Assembly (NCBI RefSeq): GCF_000716715.1 | Contig: NZ_JNYJ01000014.1 | Location: forward strand, 62,001-126,000 | From: Dactylosporangium aurantiacum | GTDB taxonomy: Bacteria; Actinomycetota; Actinomycetes; Mycobacteriales; Micromonosporaceae | DNA: 64,000 nt | Reading direction: 5' to 3' | Shown here: piece by piece, positions 52,722-61,753 of the stretch | How the letters are laid out: each line of letters begins with the position of its first letter | Numbering within the stretch: position 1 is the stretch's first letter | The notes under the pieces: model-generated | Told to the model about the DNA's origin: nothing | The model's input: the letters and a program-made list of their open reading frames with translations, nothing else | Databases searched by the model: none | Translations under genes and position numbers: made by a program

Positions 52722-54226
52722 CCACCACCGCCAGACCGGTGCGCGCCCCGGCGGCCCCGGCGACTCTGCCCGAGCTGCTCGCCCACCGGGCGGACACCGA
52801 ACCGGACCGGGTCGCGCTCGTCGCCGGCGACGAGCAGGTCACCTTCGGCCGGTGGCACGCCCGGGCCGGCGCGGTCGCGGCTGGGCTGCACGCCCGCGGC
52901 CTGCGCCCCGGCGACCGGGTCGCGCTGCACTACGGCACCGCGAGCTGGCACGACTACGCGGTCGCGTGCACCGGCGTGCTGCGCGCCGGGCTCGTCGCGG
53001 TGCCGATGTCGGACCGGCTCGCCCCCGCCGAGGTCCGCCACGTGCTCACCCACAGCGGCGCCACCGCGGTGCTGCGATCTGCCGGCCGTCCGGACACCGA
53101 CCTGGCGTGGTCGGCGACCCTCGCGGAGATCGAGGCCGAGGCCGGCGGCAGTGTCCCGCCGCAGCCGCCGTCGCCGCGGGACCTCGCGCAGATCCTGTAC
53201 ACGTCCGGCACGACCGGGGTGCCGAAGGGCGTCGGCGCCACCCATGCCAACCTCGCGCACGGCTGCACCCTCGACCCGCGCCGCCGGCCGCTGGCGCACT
53301 CCACGCACTTCCTGCACGCGTTCCCGGTCGGCAGCAACGCCGGGCAGACGATGCTCGTCAACGCGCTCAACGCCCGCGCCGCCGCGCTCACCGCCGGCAC
53401 GTTCACCCCCGGCCGGTTCGCCAAGCTCGCCGAGCGGTACGCCGCCGGCACCATCTTCCTCGTCCCGGCCATGGCGATCGAGATGCTGCACGCCAAGGTG
53501 CACACCACGCACGACCTGTCCGCGGTGCGGCTGGTCGGCTCGACCGCGGCCGCGCTGCCGCCGGCGGTCGCGTTGCAGCTCGCCGCCGCGTTCCCGGCCG
53601 CGACGATCGTCAACTACTACACCTCCACCGAGGCCGCCCCGGCGCAGACGTCGATGGTGTTCGACCCCGAACGACCCGGCGCGCTGGGCCGCCCGACGGT
53701 CGCGGCCGACCTGATGATCGCCGGGCCGGACGGGCGGCCGCTGCCCGCCGGCGAGGTCGGCGACGTGTGGCTGCGCTCGCCGGTCGCGGCCCGGTCCTAC
53801 TACCGCGACGGCGACGCCTCCGCCGAGGTGTTCCGCGGCCGGTGGGTCCGCATGGGCGACGTCGGCCGGCTCGACGACGAGGGCTACCTGTACCTCGTCG
53901 ACCGGGACTCCGACGTGGTCAAGTCCGGCGCGCACAAGGTGTCGACGCTGCAGATCGAGCACGCCCTGCACGAGCACCCGCTGGTGCGGGAGGCCGCCGC
54001 GTTCGGCGTGCCGCACCCGGTCCTCGGCACCGCGGTCGCCGCCGCCGTCGTCGCCGACGGCACCCTCACCGCCCCGCAGCTGCGCACGTTCCTGCTCGAC
54101 CGGCTCGCCGGGCACGAGGTCCCGGGCCGGGTCCTGTTCCTGGACCGGCTGCCCCGCAACGACAACGGCAAGATCCTCAAACGTGAGCTGCGCCAGCTCC
54201 TCGACGACGACAGGGCGACCCAGTGA
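52718..54226 (+). CDS. stand-alone acyl/aryl adenylate-forming ligase
   Basis: 502 aa. ATG 52718 overlaps the NRPS stop. ANL superfamily: ILYTSGTTGVPKGVGATHANL (P-loop), YYTSTEAAPAQT (in place of YGMTE), RWVRMGDVGRLDDEGYLYLVDRDSDVVKSGAHKVSTLQIE (hinge) and NDNGKILKREL with the catalytic Lys. The hinge and pocket look like fatty- or aryl-acid ligases more than amino-acid A domains, and no carrier is attached. It may load a carboxylic acid on the free carrier protein encoded downstream to start the chain. Confidence 0.88.
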   Translation: MTTTARPVRAPAAPATLPELLAHRADTEPDRVALVAGDEQVTFGRWHARAGAVAAGLHARGLRPGDRVALHYGTASWHDYAVACTGVLRAGLVAVPMSDRLAPAEVRHVLTHSGATAVLRSAGRPDTDLAWSATLAEIEAEAGGSVPPQPPSPRDLAQILYTSGTTGVPKGVGATHANLAHGCTLDPRRRPLAHSTHFLHAFPVGSNAGQTMLVNALNARAAALTAGTFTPGRFAKLAERYAAGTIFLVPAMAIEMLHAKVHTTHDLSAVRLVGSTAAALPPAVALQLAAAFPAATIVNYYTSTEAAPAQTSMVFDPERPGALGRPTVAADLMIAGPDGRPLPAGEVGDVWLRSPVAARSYYRDGDASAEVFRGRWVRMGDVGRLDDEGYLYLVDRDSDVVKSGAHKVSTLQIEHALHEHPLVREAAAFGVPHPVLGTAVAAAVVADGTLTAPQLRTFLLDRLAGHEVPGRVLFLDRLPRNDNGKILKRELRQLLDDDRATQ

Positions 54227-57165
54227 CGACCCAGGCCATCCGGACCACCGCGGCGACCCCGCTCACCCCCGCCCAGCACGGCGTCTGGATCACCGAGCAG
54301 GCCCTGCCGGCCGGGGCCGCCTATCACCTCGCGGTGACGGTCCGGTTCACCGGCGGGCTCGACACCGATCGGCTGCGCGCCGCCTGCGCCGCGGTCGTGG
54401 CCCGGCACCCGGTCCTCGCCGGCGCCGTCGACGACACCGAGCTGCCCGTCCTCGTGCCGGCCGCCGCCCCGGTGGACCTCGTGGTGCGCGCGGGGGAGCC
54501 GGCGGACGTCGCGGCCCTCGTCGCCGCGCCGTTCGACCTGCGGCGCGGCCCCCTCGCCCGGTTCACCCTGCTGCGCACCGGACCGGACGAGCACCTGCTG
54601 GTGGCCGTCGTGCACCACCTGGTCTTCGACGGCACCTCCAAGCAGGTCCTCGTCGCCGACCTCGCCGCCGCGTACAACGGCACCGATCTGTCCACAGTGG
54701 ACTCCGCGGCGGCGGTGCCGGCCGTGGACGTCGCGGGCGCCGCGGCGTTCTGGGCCGCGCGGTGGCAGGAGCCGGCCGCGCCGCAGCTGCCCGGCCTGCG
54801 GCACACCCCGCCCGGGACGGCCGGCGTCGCGGTGCCGTTCACCGTCGGCACCGGCGCCCTCGCCGAGGCGGCCACCGCGGCCGGCGTCACCCACTTCGAG
54901 TTCCTCCTCGCCGCCTGGCACGCGCTGCTGCGCCGGTACGGCAACGACACCGTCACCACCGCCCTGGAGCTGTCCACCGCCGGCCGCGACGCACCGCCGC
55001 GCATCGGGCTGCACGTCAACGAGCTGCCCGTCACCACCGCACCGGACCCCGCGCAGCCGTTCTCGGCGTTCGCCCGGTCCCTGCGCGCCCACCTGCGCGA
55101 CGTGTACGCCCACCGCGGCGTCCCGCTCAGCCACGCCGTGCGCCTCACCCCGCGGGCGGCGCTCGCCCCGCTGACCGTCAGCTACCGGCGGCGTACCGAC
55201 CCGCCCGCGTTCGCCGGCGCCGGCAGCACGGTCGACTGGCTCGTGTTCTGCGGCGCCGTGCGCGGCACCGCGAACCTGCAACTCGTCGAGGGCTCCACGG
55301 TCGTGGAGGGCAGCCTGCAGCTCGCCGCCGGCGCGTTCGACGCCGGGCAGGTCGCCGCGGAGTACCGGGCGCTGCTCGGCGCCGCCATGGCCGCCCCGGA
55401 CACCGCGCTCGGCGACCTGCCGCTGCCGGCACCGGCGCCGGCCGGGACCGTCGGGTCCGCGCCGCAGGACACCGTCGTGGACCGGTTCCTCGCCCGGGCC
55501 GCGGCCGCCCCGGACGCGGCGGCGGTCATCTGCGGCGACCGGCGGGTCAGCTACGGCCGGCTCGCCGCGGCCGCCACCGGCCTCGCCGGCCGGTTGCGGC
55601 GGCAGGGGATCGGGCCCGGCTCGCTGGTCGGGATCGCGCTGCCGCGCACCGCCGAGCTGCTCGTCGCGGTGCTCGGCGTGCTGGAGACCGGCGCCGCCTA
55701 CCTGCCCCTGGATCCGTCCTACCCGGCGGAGCGCATCGCGTTCATCCGCGACGACGCGGGCGCGGCCACCGTGCTCGCCGCCGGCGACGTCGCGCTGGAC
55801 GGCACCGGCGGCACCGGCGACGCCGCGCCGGACGAGGCACCGTCCCCCGATGACGTCGCGTACGTCATCTACACGTCCGGCTCGACCGGGCGGCCGAAGG
55901 GCGTCGCCGTCCCGCACGGCGCGCTGACCAACCTACTGGACTCGATGCGCGACCACCTCGGCGCCACGGCCGGCGACACGTGGCTCGGGCTCACCTCGCT
56001 GTCGTTCGACATCTCCACCGTCGAGCTGCTGCTGCCGCTGACCGTCGGCGCCCGCGTCGTCCTCGTGCCGCCGGACGGACACCGCGACGCCGCCGCGCAG
56101 CTGCGCCTCGTCGACCGGCACGCGGTCACCCACGTGCAGGCCACCCCGTCCGGCTGGCGGCTGCTGCTGGAGGCCGGCCTCCCCGGCGGCGACCTGGTCG
56201 CGGTCACCGGTGGCGAGGCGCTGCCGGCCGACCTCGCCGCCGCGCTGCGCCCCCTGGTCAAGCGGCTCGTCAACGCGTACGGCCCCACCGAGACGACCGT
56301 CTGGTCGGCCCTCGCCGACATCGAGGCCGGTGCGCCCGTCACCATCGGCGGGCCGGTCGCCAACACCACCCTGCACGTGCTGGACGACGCCCTGCGGCCC
56401 GTCTCGGACGGCATCGCGGGGGAGCTGTGGATCGGCGGGGTCGGCGTCGCGCACGGGTACCGCGGCCGGTCCGGGCTCACCGCCGACCGGTTCCGCCCCG
56501 ACCCGTCCGGCGCCCCCGGCACCCGCATCTACGGCACCGGCGACCGGGTCCGCCGCGGCCCCGGCGGCCTGGAGTTCCTCGGCCGGGTCGACAACCAGGT
56601 GAAGCTGCGCGGCCACCGGATCGAACCCGGCGAGATCGAGGCCCGCCTGAGCACCCACCCGTCGGTGGCGCAGGCCGCGGTGACCCTCGCCGACCCGCAC
56701 GGCCCGCGGGCCCGCCTCGTCGCCTACGTCGTGCCGGACACCGCCTGCGGCACCGTCGACGCGGCGGCGTTGCGCGAGCACGTGGCGCGGGCGCTGCCCG
56801 GGTACATGGTGCCGGCGGCCGTGGTCGTGCTGGACCGCTTCCCGCTCACCCCGAACGGCAAGCTCGACCGGGCGGCGCTGCCCGCACCCGGCGACGGCGG
56901 ACGCCCCGACGAGCCGCCGGCCGCCCGTACCGGCGACGACACCACCGCCACGGTGACCGCCATCTGGCAGGAGGTGCTCCGCATCGACGACATCGGCCCC
57001 GACGAGGACCTGTTCGACCTCGGCGGGCACTCCCTGACCATCACCCAGATCGCGGTCCGCATCCGCAAACGCCTCGGCGTCGACGTGCCGCTCGACGTCT
57101 TCTTCGACACCCCAACGATCGACGGCGTCGTCGCCGCGATCGCCGACCTGAGGGAGGCCCGATGA
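54223..57165 (+). CDS. nonribosomal peptide synthetase module C-A-T
   Basis: 980 aa. GTG 54223 overlaps the ligase stop (GTGA). Condensation domain ~12-420 with VVHHLVFDG (His131-His132). Adenylation domain ~440-890: YTSGSTGRPKG, SFDISTVELLLPL, NAYGPTETTVWS, YGTGDRVRRG and NGKLDR. Its ten-residue code reads about DIVQVGAVWK, closest in my memory to glycine codes (DILQxGxxWK), so glycine or a small residue is likely but unconfirmed. Carrier domain ~905-970 with [15 protein letters not shown]. There is no TE or epimerase. It is followed, with overlap, by mbtH. Confidence 0.94.
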   Translation: MTTQAIRTTAATPLTPAQHGVWITEQALPAGAAYHLAVTVRFTGGLDTDRLRAACAAVVARHPVLAGAVDDTELPVLVPAAAPVDLVVRAGEPADVAALVAAPFDLRRGPLARFTLLRTGPDEHLLVAVVHHLVFDGTSKQVLVADLAAAYNGTDLSTVDSAAAVPAVDVAGAAAFWAARWQEPAAPQLPGLRHTPPGTAGVAVPFTVGTGALAEAATAAGVTHFEFLLAAWHALLRRYGNDTVTTALELSTAGRDAPPRIGLHVNELPVTTAPDPAQPFSAFARSLRAHLRDVYAHRGVPLSHAVRLTPRAALAPLTVSYRRRTDPPAFAGAGSTVDWLVFCGAVRGTANLQLVEGSTVVEGSLQLAAGAFDAGQVAAEYRALLGAAMAAPDTALGDLPLPAPAPAGTVGSAPQDTVVDRFLARAAAAPDAAAVICGDRRVSYGRLAAAATGLAGRLRRQGIGPGSLVGIALPRTAELLVAVLGVLETGAAYLPLDPSYPAERIAFIRDDAGAATVLAAGDVALDGTGGTGDAAPDEAPSPDDVAYVIYTSGSTGRPKGVAVPHGALTNLLDSMRDHLGATAGDTWLGLTSLSFDISTVELLLPLTVGARVVLVPPDGHRDAAAQLRLVDRHAVTHVQATPSGWRLLLEAGLPGGDLVAVTGGEALPADLAAALRPLVKRLVNAYGPTETTVWSALADIEAGAPVTIGGPVANTTLHVLDDALRPVSDGIAGELWIGGVGVAHGYRGRSGLTADRFRPDPSGAPGTRIYGTGDRVRRGPGGLEFLGRVDNQVKLRGHRIEPGEIEARLSTHPSVAQAAVTLADPHGPRARLVAYVVPDTACGTVDAAALREHVARALPGYMVPAAVVVLDRFPLTPNGKLDRAALPAPGDGGRPDEPPAARTGDDTTATVTAIWQEVLRIDDIGPDEDLFDLGGHSLTITQIAVRIRKRLGVDVPLDVFFDTPTIDGVVAAIADLREAR

Positions 57166-57359
57166 GCACGCCGGACACGTTCGCCGTCGTCGTCAACGAC
57201 GAGGAGCAGCACTCGCTGTGGAACGCCGCCGAGGAGCCGCCCGCCGGCTGGCGGCGCACCGGCTTCACCGGCACGAAGGACGAGTGCGTCGCCCACATCG
57301 ACGAGGTGTGGACCGACATCCGCCCGCTGAGCCTGCGCCAGCGGCTGGCCGCCCGATGA
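57162..57359 (+). CDS. MbtH-like NRPS chaperone
   Basis: 65 aa; ATG 57162 overlaps the NRPS stop. The family signature NDEEQHSLWNAAEEPPAGWRRTGFTGTKDECVAHIDEVWTDIRPLSLR is complete, with the conserved Ser, three Trp and the PAGW turn. MbtH proteins bind A domains and are needed for their folding or activity, so one or more of the three A domains here likely depends on it. Confidence 0.97.
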   Translation: MSTPDTFAVVVNDEEQHSLWNAAEEPPAGWRRTGFTGTKDECVAHIDEVWTDIRPLSLRQRLAAR

Positions 57360-57616
57360 CCGGGGTGGATCTGCGCGACCGGGTCGCGGGGATGGTCAGC
57401 ACGGCGACCGACGGCGAGGTGAGCACGCAGGAGATCCTCGCCGCCGGCGGGTCCCTCGCCGCGCTCGGCGTCGGCTCCCTCGCCGTGCTGCGGCTCATCG
57501 ACGCCCTCGACGACGAGCTCGGCGTCCAGCTCGACCTGGACGCGCCCGGCACCCACCTCGACGACTTCGACGACCTGGTGCGCACCGTGCAGGAGCGGGC
57601 GGTCCGTGATGACTGA
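57356..57616 (+). CDS. free-standing acyl/peptidyl carrier protein
   Basis: 86 aa; ATG 57356 overlaps the mbtH stop. A four-helix carrier protein with the phosphopantetheine Ser in ALGVGSLAVLRLIDALDDELGV; the residue before Ser is Gly instead of the usual Asp. DLVRTVQERA is its last helix. It could carry an acyl starter made by the stand-alone ligase, or a residue transferred by the free condensation domain that follows. Confidence 0.88.
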   Translation: MTGVDLRDRVAGMVSTATDGEVSTQEILAAGGSLAALGVGSLAVLRLIDALDDELGVQLDLDAPGTHLDDFDDLVRTVQERAVRDD

Positions 57617-59003
57617 GCCGCTCACCGAGCTGGTGACGACGGCCCGGGTGCCGTTCACCGGCGCGCGGTCGGGCGCCGGCCCGCTGACGTGGGGGCAGCG
57701 GGCCATCTGGCACGCGATCGGCCGCACGGTCCCGAACGACCACTACTTCAACCTGGACCGGGTCGTCGACCTCGGCCCGCGCACCGCGCCGATCGGCACC
57801 GCGCTGGACGCGCTCGCCGCCCTCGTCGCCCGGCACGAGGCGCTGCGCACCCGCCTCGGCGACCCGTCGGGCGACACCGGCGGCGCCGGTCAGGTCCTCG
57901 CCGGCGGCGGTGTCCTCGACGTGTCCATCGTGGACGGTGGTGGCGACCCGGCCGCCGCGGCCGCCCGCGTGCGGGACCTCCTCGCCGGCACCGCCTTCGA
58001 CTACCGGGGCGAGTGGCCGCTGCGCGCCGCGCTCGTCACCACCGGCGGCGAGGTCAGCCACCTGGTCCTCGTGCTGTGCCACCTGGCCACCGACGGCCAC
58101 GGCGCCGAGGTCCTCGCCCGCGACCTGCGGCTGCTGGTGCGGCGAGGCACCCGCGGGCTGCGCGAGCCGGAGACCACGCCGCTGGACCTCGCCGCCGAGC
58201 AGCACTCCCCGGAGGGGCACCGCCGCGGGGCGGCCGCCCTCGCCTACTGGGCCGAGCAGTTCGCCCGCATCCCCGCGACCATGTTCGCCACCCCCGTCGC
58301 GGCGCCGCAGGCACCCCGGTACTGGACCGGGCGGATCGTGTCGAGCGCGCTGAGCGGGGCCGTGGACGCGCTCGCCGCCCAGCACGGCGTCACCGGCTCC
58401 ACGGTGCTGCTCACCGCCGCCGGCGCCCTCGCCGCGGCGGCCGGCGGGCACGCGACCACCGCCGTCATGCCGATCGTCAACAACCGGTTCACCACCGGCC
58501 ACCGCGACCTCGTCAGCACCCTGTCCCAGGACGGCCTGTTCGTCCTGGACGTCGAGCGGCCCACGTTCGGCGCGCTGCTGCGCCCCGGCTGGCAGGCGGC
58601 GCTGCGCGGCTACCGCGCCGCCGCCTACGACCCCGCGGGCTGGGACGCGATGCTGGCCGGCGCCGCCGCGGCCCGCGGGACCGAGGTGCACCCGTACACG
58701 TGCTTCAACGACATGCGGCTCGTCGCGCAGGCCGGCGGGGGCCGCCCCACCCGGACCGCGGCCGACCTGCGCGCCCTGCAGCGGGGCACCCGCGTCGACT
58801 TCCCCGCCACCCAGGACCGCGTCGCCTGCCGGTACTGCCTGCACGTCACCCAGGACGGGCCGGCCCTCGTCGTGACGCTCACCGCCGACACCGCGTACCT
58901 GCCGCCGGCCGCGATCGAAGGCCAGCTGCGGGCGATCGAGGAGCTGCTGGTGCGCGCCGCCGGGGAAGACGTGCCGATGACCGCGCTGACCGGGCTGCTG
59001 TGA
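57609..59003 (+). CDS. free-standing condensation-domain protein
   Basis: 464 aa from ATG 57609, overlapping the carrier stop by 8 bp; GTG 57606 is an alternative. Condensation-fold features: LTWGQRAIWHAIG at the start (C1), ARHEALRTRLG (C2), and the active-site region VLCHLATDGHG. That is HHxxxDG with the first His changed to Cys, while the catalytic second His, Asp and Gly stay. GLFVLDVERPTFGALLRPGW lies later. It could join the free carrier's cargo to another carrier, or release the product by attack of an amine or alcohol. Whether it is active is open. Confidence 0.85.
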   Translation: MTEPLTELVTTARVPFTGARSGAGPLTWGQRAIWHAIGRTVPNDHYFNLDRVVDLGPRTAPIGTALDALAALVARHEALRTRLGDPSGDTGGAGQVLAGGGVLDVSIVDGGGDPAAAAARVRDLLAGTAFDYRGEWPLRAALVTTGGEVSHLVLVLCHLATDGHGAEVLARDLRLLVRRGTRGLREPETTPLDLAAEQHSPEGHRRGAAALAYWAEQFARIPATMFATPVAAPQAPRYWTGRIVSSALSGAVDALAAQHGVTGSTVLLTAAGALAAAAGGHATTAVMPIVNNRFTTGHRDLVSTLSQDGLFVLDVERPTFGALLRPGWQAALRGYRAAAYDPAGWDAMLAGAAAARGTEVHPYTCFNDMRLVAQAGGGRPTRTAADLRALQRGTRVDFPATQDRVACRYCLHVTQDGPALVVTLTADTAYLPPAAIEGQLRAIEELLVRAAGEDVPMTALTGLL

Positions 59004-60952
59004 CCCCGCAGGCGTACGCCCACGCCACTTCCTGCGTGGCCGGGACCCCGCTGCGGTTCGCGGTGCGCGGCGCCGGGCACGTCGTCGTCACCGACGCCGT
59101 CACCGGCCTGGTCATGCACCGCGACGTCGTCGACGGCCCCTCCTGGACGCTGCCGGTGCCCGCGTCGTGGCCGTCGTCGCTGTACCGGGCCACGTTCGCC
59201 GCCCCCGGCGCGGTCCCGCGCATCGACGGCGCCGGCGACGACGAGGCCTGGTTCGTGGTGCGCTCCGCGGCGCCGGTCGCGCCGATCCTGGTGTCGATCC
59301 CGTTCGCGACGTGGCAGGCGTACAACCGGGCGGGCCAGCCGTCCGAGGGCCTCTACTACGCGGAGGAGCCGACCCGGGCCACCGCCGTCACGTTCGACCG
59401 GCCGGGCGGCGGGCCACCGCCGGAGCGGTGGGAGGAGCCGCTGCTGCGCTGGCTGCGCGCCGCCGGGTACGAGGTGGAGTTCTGCTCCAACCTGGACCTG
59501 CACCTGGAGCCGGCGATCCTCGACGCGCACCGGGCGCTGGTCGTGTGCGCCCACGACGAGTACTGGACGTGGGAGCAGCGCGACGCCGTGGAGGGCTTCG
59601 TCCGCCGCGGCGGCAACCTCGCCGTCCTCGGCGCCAACACCGCGTGGTGGCAGATGCGCCTCGAGGACGGCGGCCGCACCATGGTCTGCCACCGCGACGC
59701 CACCACCGACCCGATCGCCGCCGTCGACCCGGGCCGGGTCACCGTCGAATGGTCCAGCGCCCCCGTCAACCGTCCCGAGAACACGATGACCGGCGTCAGC
59801 TTCCGCCGCGGCGCCGGCGCCTGGGGCGACGGGATGGCCGTCATCGGCCTGGAGGCGTTCACCGCCCGGTTCGCCGGGCACTGGGTCTTCGACGGCACCG
59901 GCCTCAGCGACGGCGACAAGTTCGGCCAGGGCACCCTCGGCTACGAGACCGACGCCGCCGACGTCGTCGAGGTCGACGGCGTGCCCCGGGCCACCGGCCG
60001 CGACGGCACCCCGCCGTCGTTCGTCGTGCTCGCCACCGCCGACCTGCGGCACTGGCGCCGGTACGGCCAGGGCGGCGCGGCCACCATGGGCGTCTTCGAC
60101 CTCGGCGCCGGCACCGTGTTCACCGCCGCCACCGTCAACTGGGGCAAGGGCCTCAGCGACCCGGTCGTGGACCGCATCACCCGCAACGTCCTGGACCGAT
60201 TCTCGGCGTCCATCCCGCCGCCGCCCGCCGCGCCCGTCGCGGACGGGGTGGCGGCCCGGTCCGCGCCGCGCGCGCCGGTGGCGGGCCGGCCCGCGCGGCG
60301 CGGCCCCGGTGATCACGGCTGGACCGTCATCGGGCCGCCCGCCGAGCTGCAGGCCCTCACCACCTGCGACGGGGCGTTCTACGCCGTCGCCGCCGACGGT
60401 GGCCTGCTCACCCGCGAGGCGTGCGCGCAGAACCTGCCCTGGCGGCGCATCGGCGACGCGCCCGGCGTGGTGTGCCTCGCCTCGCCCCGCGAGGCCGCCG
60501 GGCCGATGCTGCAGGGGCTGTGGGCGGTCACCGCCGGCGGCCGGCTGCGGTACCGGGACCCGGCCTTCGACGCGCCCGCCTGGACCGACGTGACCGACGC
60601 CCCGCCGGGCACCCGCTGCCTCGCCCTGTGCGACGCGGGCCTGTTCGCCGGCACCGCCGAGGACATCCTGTGGTACCTGCCCGCCCTGGAGCTCGGCAGC
60701 GGCGCCTGGCGGGCGGTCGGGGACGCCGGCGGCAGCCTGGCCCTGACCACGCTCGGCGGTCGCCTGTACGGCATCACCGCCGCCGACCGGGTCGTCAGCC
60801 GCCCGCCGGTGGCCCGGCCGCACCCGTTCACCGACGTGTGTGACGCTGCCGCCAGCCGTACCGTCGCCGCACACGCGGGACGTCTCGTCGGCGGCGGCCC
60901 GGGCACCCCGCTGCGGCACCGCCTGCCTGTTCAACACACTCATGGGGCCTGA
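59000..60952 (+). CDS. N,N-dimethylformamidase-beta-like protein with propeller-like C-terminus
   Basis: 650 aa. GTG 59000 overlaps the condensation gene stop (GTGA). An N-terminal beta domain (~1-90) precedes a region resembling the dimethylformamidase large subunit (~93-400): VSIPFATWQAYNRAGQPSEGLYY, VEFCSNLDLHLEP, VCAHDEYWTWEQRDAVEGFVRRGGNLAVLGANTAWWQ. The C-terminal ~220 residues, after a Pro/Ala/Arg linker, contain repeats such as GWTVIGPPAELQALTTCDGAFYAV and LWAVTAGGRLRYRD, like tectonin beta-propeller blades. Its place in the NRPS operon suggests an amide or formyl hydrolase acting on the peptide, or a self-protection enzyme. No signal peptide is seen. Confidence 0.78.
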   Translation: MTPQAYAHATSCVAGTPLRFAVRGAGHVVVTDAVTGLVMHRDVVDGPSWTLPVPASWPSSLYRATFAAPGAVPRIDGAGDDEAWFVVRSAAPVAPILVSIPFATWQAYNRAGQPSEGLYYAEEPTRATAVTFDRPGGGPPPERWEEPLLRWLRAAGYEVEFCSNLDLHLEPAILDAHRALVVCAHDEYWTWEQRDAVEGFVRRGGNLAVLGANTAWWQMRLEDGGRTMVCHRDATTDPIAAVDPGRVTVEWSSAPVNRPENTMTGVSFRRGAGAWGDGMAVIGLEAFTARFAGHWVFDGTGLSDGDKFGQGTLGYETDAADVVEVDGVPRATGRDGTPPSFVVLATADLRHWRRYGQGGAATMGVFDLGAGTVFTAATVNWGKGLSDPVVDRITRNVLDRFSASIPPPPAAPVADGVAARSAPRAPVAGRPARRGPGDHGWTVIGPPAELQALTTCDGAFYAVAADGGLLTREACAQNLPWRRIGDAPGVVCLASPREAAGPMLQGLWAVTAGGRLRYRDPAFDAPAWTDVTDAPPGTRCLALCDAGLFAGTAEDILWYLPALELGSGAWRAVGDAGGSLALTTLGGRLYGITAADRVVSRPPVARPHPFTDVCDAAASRTVAAHAGRLVGGGPGTPLRHRLPVQHTHGA

Positions 60953-61108
60953 CAAGACCGACTTCGAAGCGCGACCTCGGCCGCGACCGCGTCGTGCCGC
61001 CCCTGGACGGCCTGTGGCCGGACAGGCAGCGCACCATCCTGCGGCAACCCGTCGCCGCCGCCGCGACCTGACCGCGCGGCTCGCGGCGCCGGCGGCTACG
61101 GTGATCTC

Positions 61109-61489
61109 GTGGCATGCCGAATCACCGAACTGGTCCTGGACGCCCGCGACCCCGAGCTGCTGGCCCGCTTCTGGTGCGAGGTGCTCGGCTACGTCGAGCT
61201 GTCCCGCGAAGGCGCCGACATCGAGATCGGCCCGCCCGGCATCGGCTTCGGCGGCCCGCAGCCGACCATCATCCTGAGCCGCTCCGACGAGCCCAAGACC
61301 GGCAAGCTGCGCCTGCACCTCGATGTCAACGCCACCGACCGCGACCAGGACGCCGAGCTGGAGCGCCTCCTCGCCGCCGGCGCCCGCCCCGCCGACGTCG
61401 GCCAGACCGGCGAGGAGTCCTGGCACGTCCTCGCCGACCCCGAAGGCAACGAGTTCTGCCTCCTGCGCCGCCGCGTCGCACCCGTGTGA
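61109..61489 (+). CDS. VOC-family (glyoxalase/bleomycin-resistance fold) protein
   Basis: 126 aa from GTG 61109. The paired beta-alpha-beta-beta-beta fold shows ITELVLDARDPELLARFWCEVLGYVEL at the start, LRLHLDVNATD in the middle, and WHVLADPEGNEFCLLRR at the end, as in the actinobacterial VOC/glyoxalase-like set. Metal-binding His and Glu positions are partly kept. It lies 156 bp after the NRPS operon in the same direction. A resistance or tailoring role is possible but not shown. Confidence 0.85.
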   Translation: MACRITELVLDARDPELLARFWCEVLGYVELSREGADIEIGPPGIGFGGPQPTIILSRSDEPKTGKLRLHLDVNATDRDQDAELERLLAAGARPADVGQTGEESWHVLADPEGNEFCLLRRRVAPV

Positions 61490-61714
61490 CCTCCCCGGGC
61501 GCAGCCGGCGGACCGTTCGGCACGCGCTGGGATCGCGTGGTTTCGACCTGGACGCGGGCAATGCAGTACCCGGGTGAGACGCCGCAGTGGTCCCGGCGGA
61601 CCGAGGCTGATGGCCCGCGCCGACGCGAGCCGTCGTGCGGTGCGCTCCGAGTCGCCGGCGCCGGCCGCCCAGGTCCGCATCCGTCGAGGTCCGCGCGGCC
61701 GACGCACGTTCAGC

Positions 61715-61748
61715 GTGGCGACCCCGACCCGAAGGCCGGGGTCGCCAC
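61715..61748. terminator. hairpin terminator between VOC gene and GlmS-like gene
   Basis: GTGGCGACCCCG (61715-61726) and CGGGGTCGCCAC (61737-61748) form a perfect 12-bp stem with a 10-base loop. It lies 5 bp before the stop of the minus-strand GlmS-like gene and serves the convergent pair. The remaining bases 61490-61714 hold no gene I can support. Confidence 0.75.
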
Positions 61749-61753
61749 TGCTG

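Noticed and set aside
52718..54226. Stand-alone ligase as a fourth amino-acid A domain
   Set aside because: The core around YYTSTEAAP and the hinge KSGAHKVST resemble acyl/aryl-CoA ligases, and no carrier is attached.
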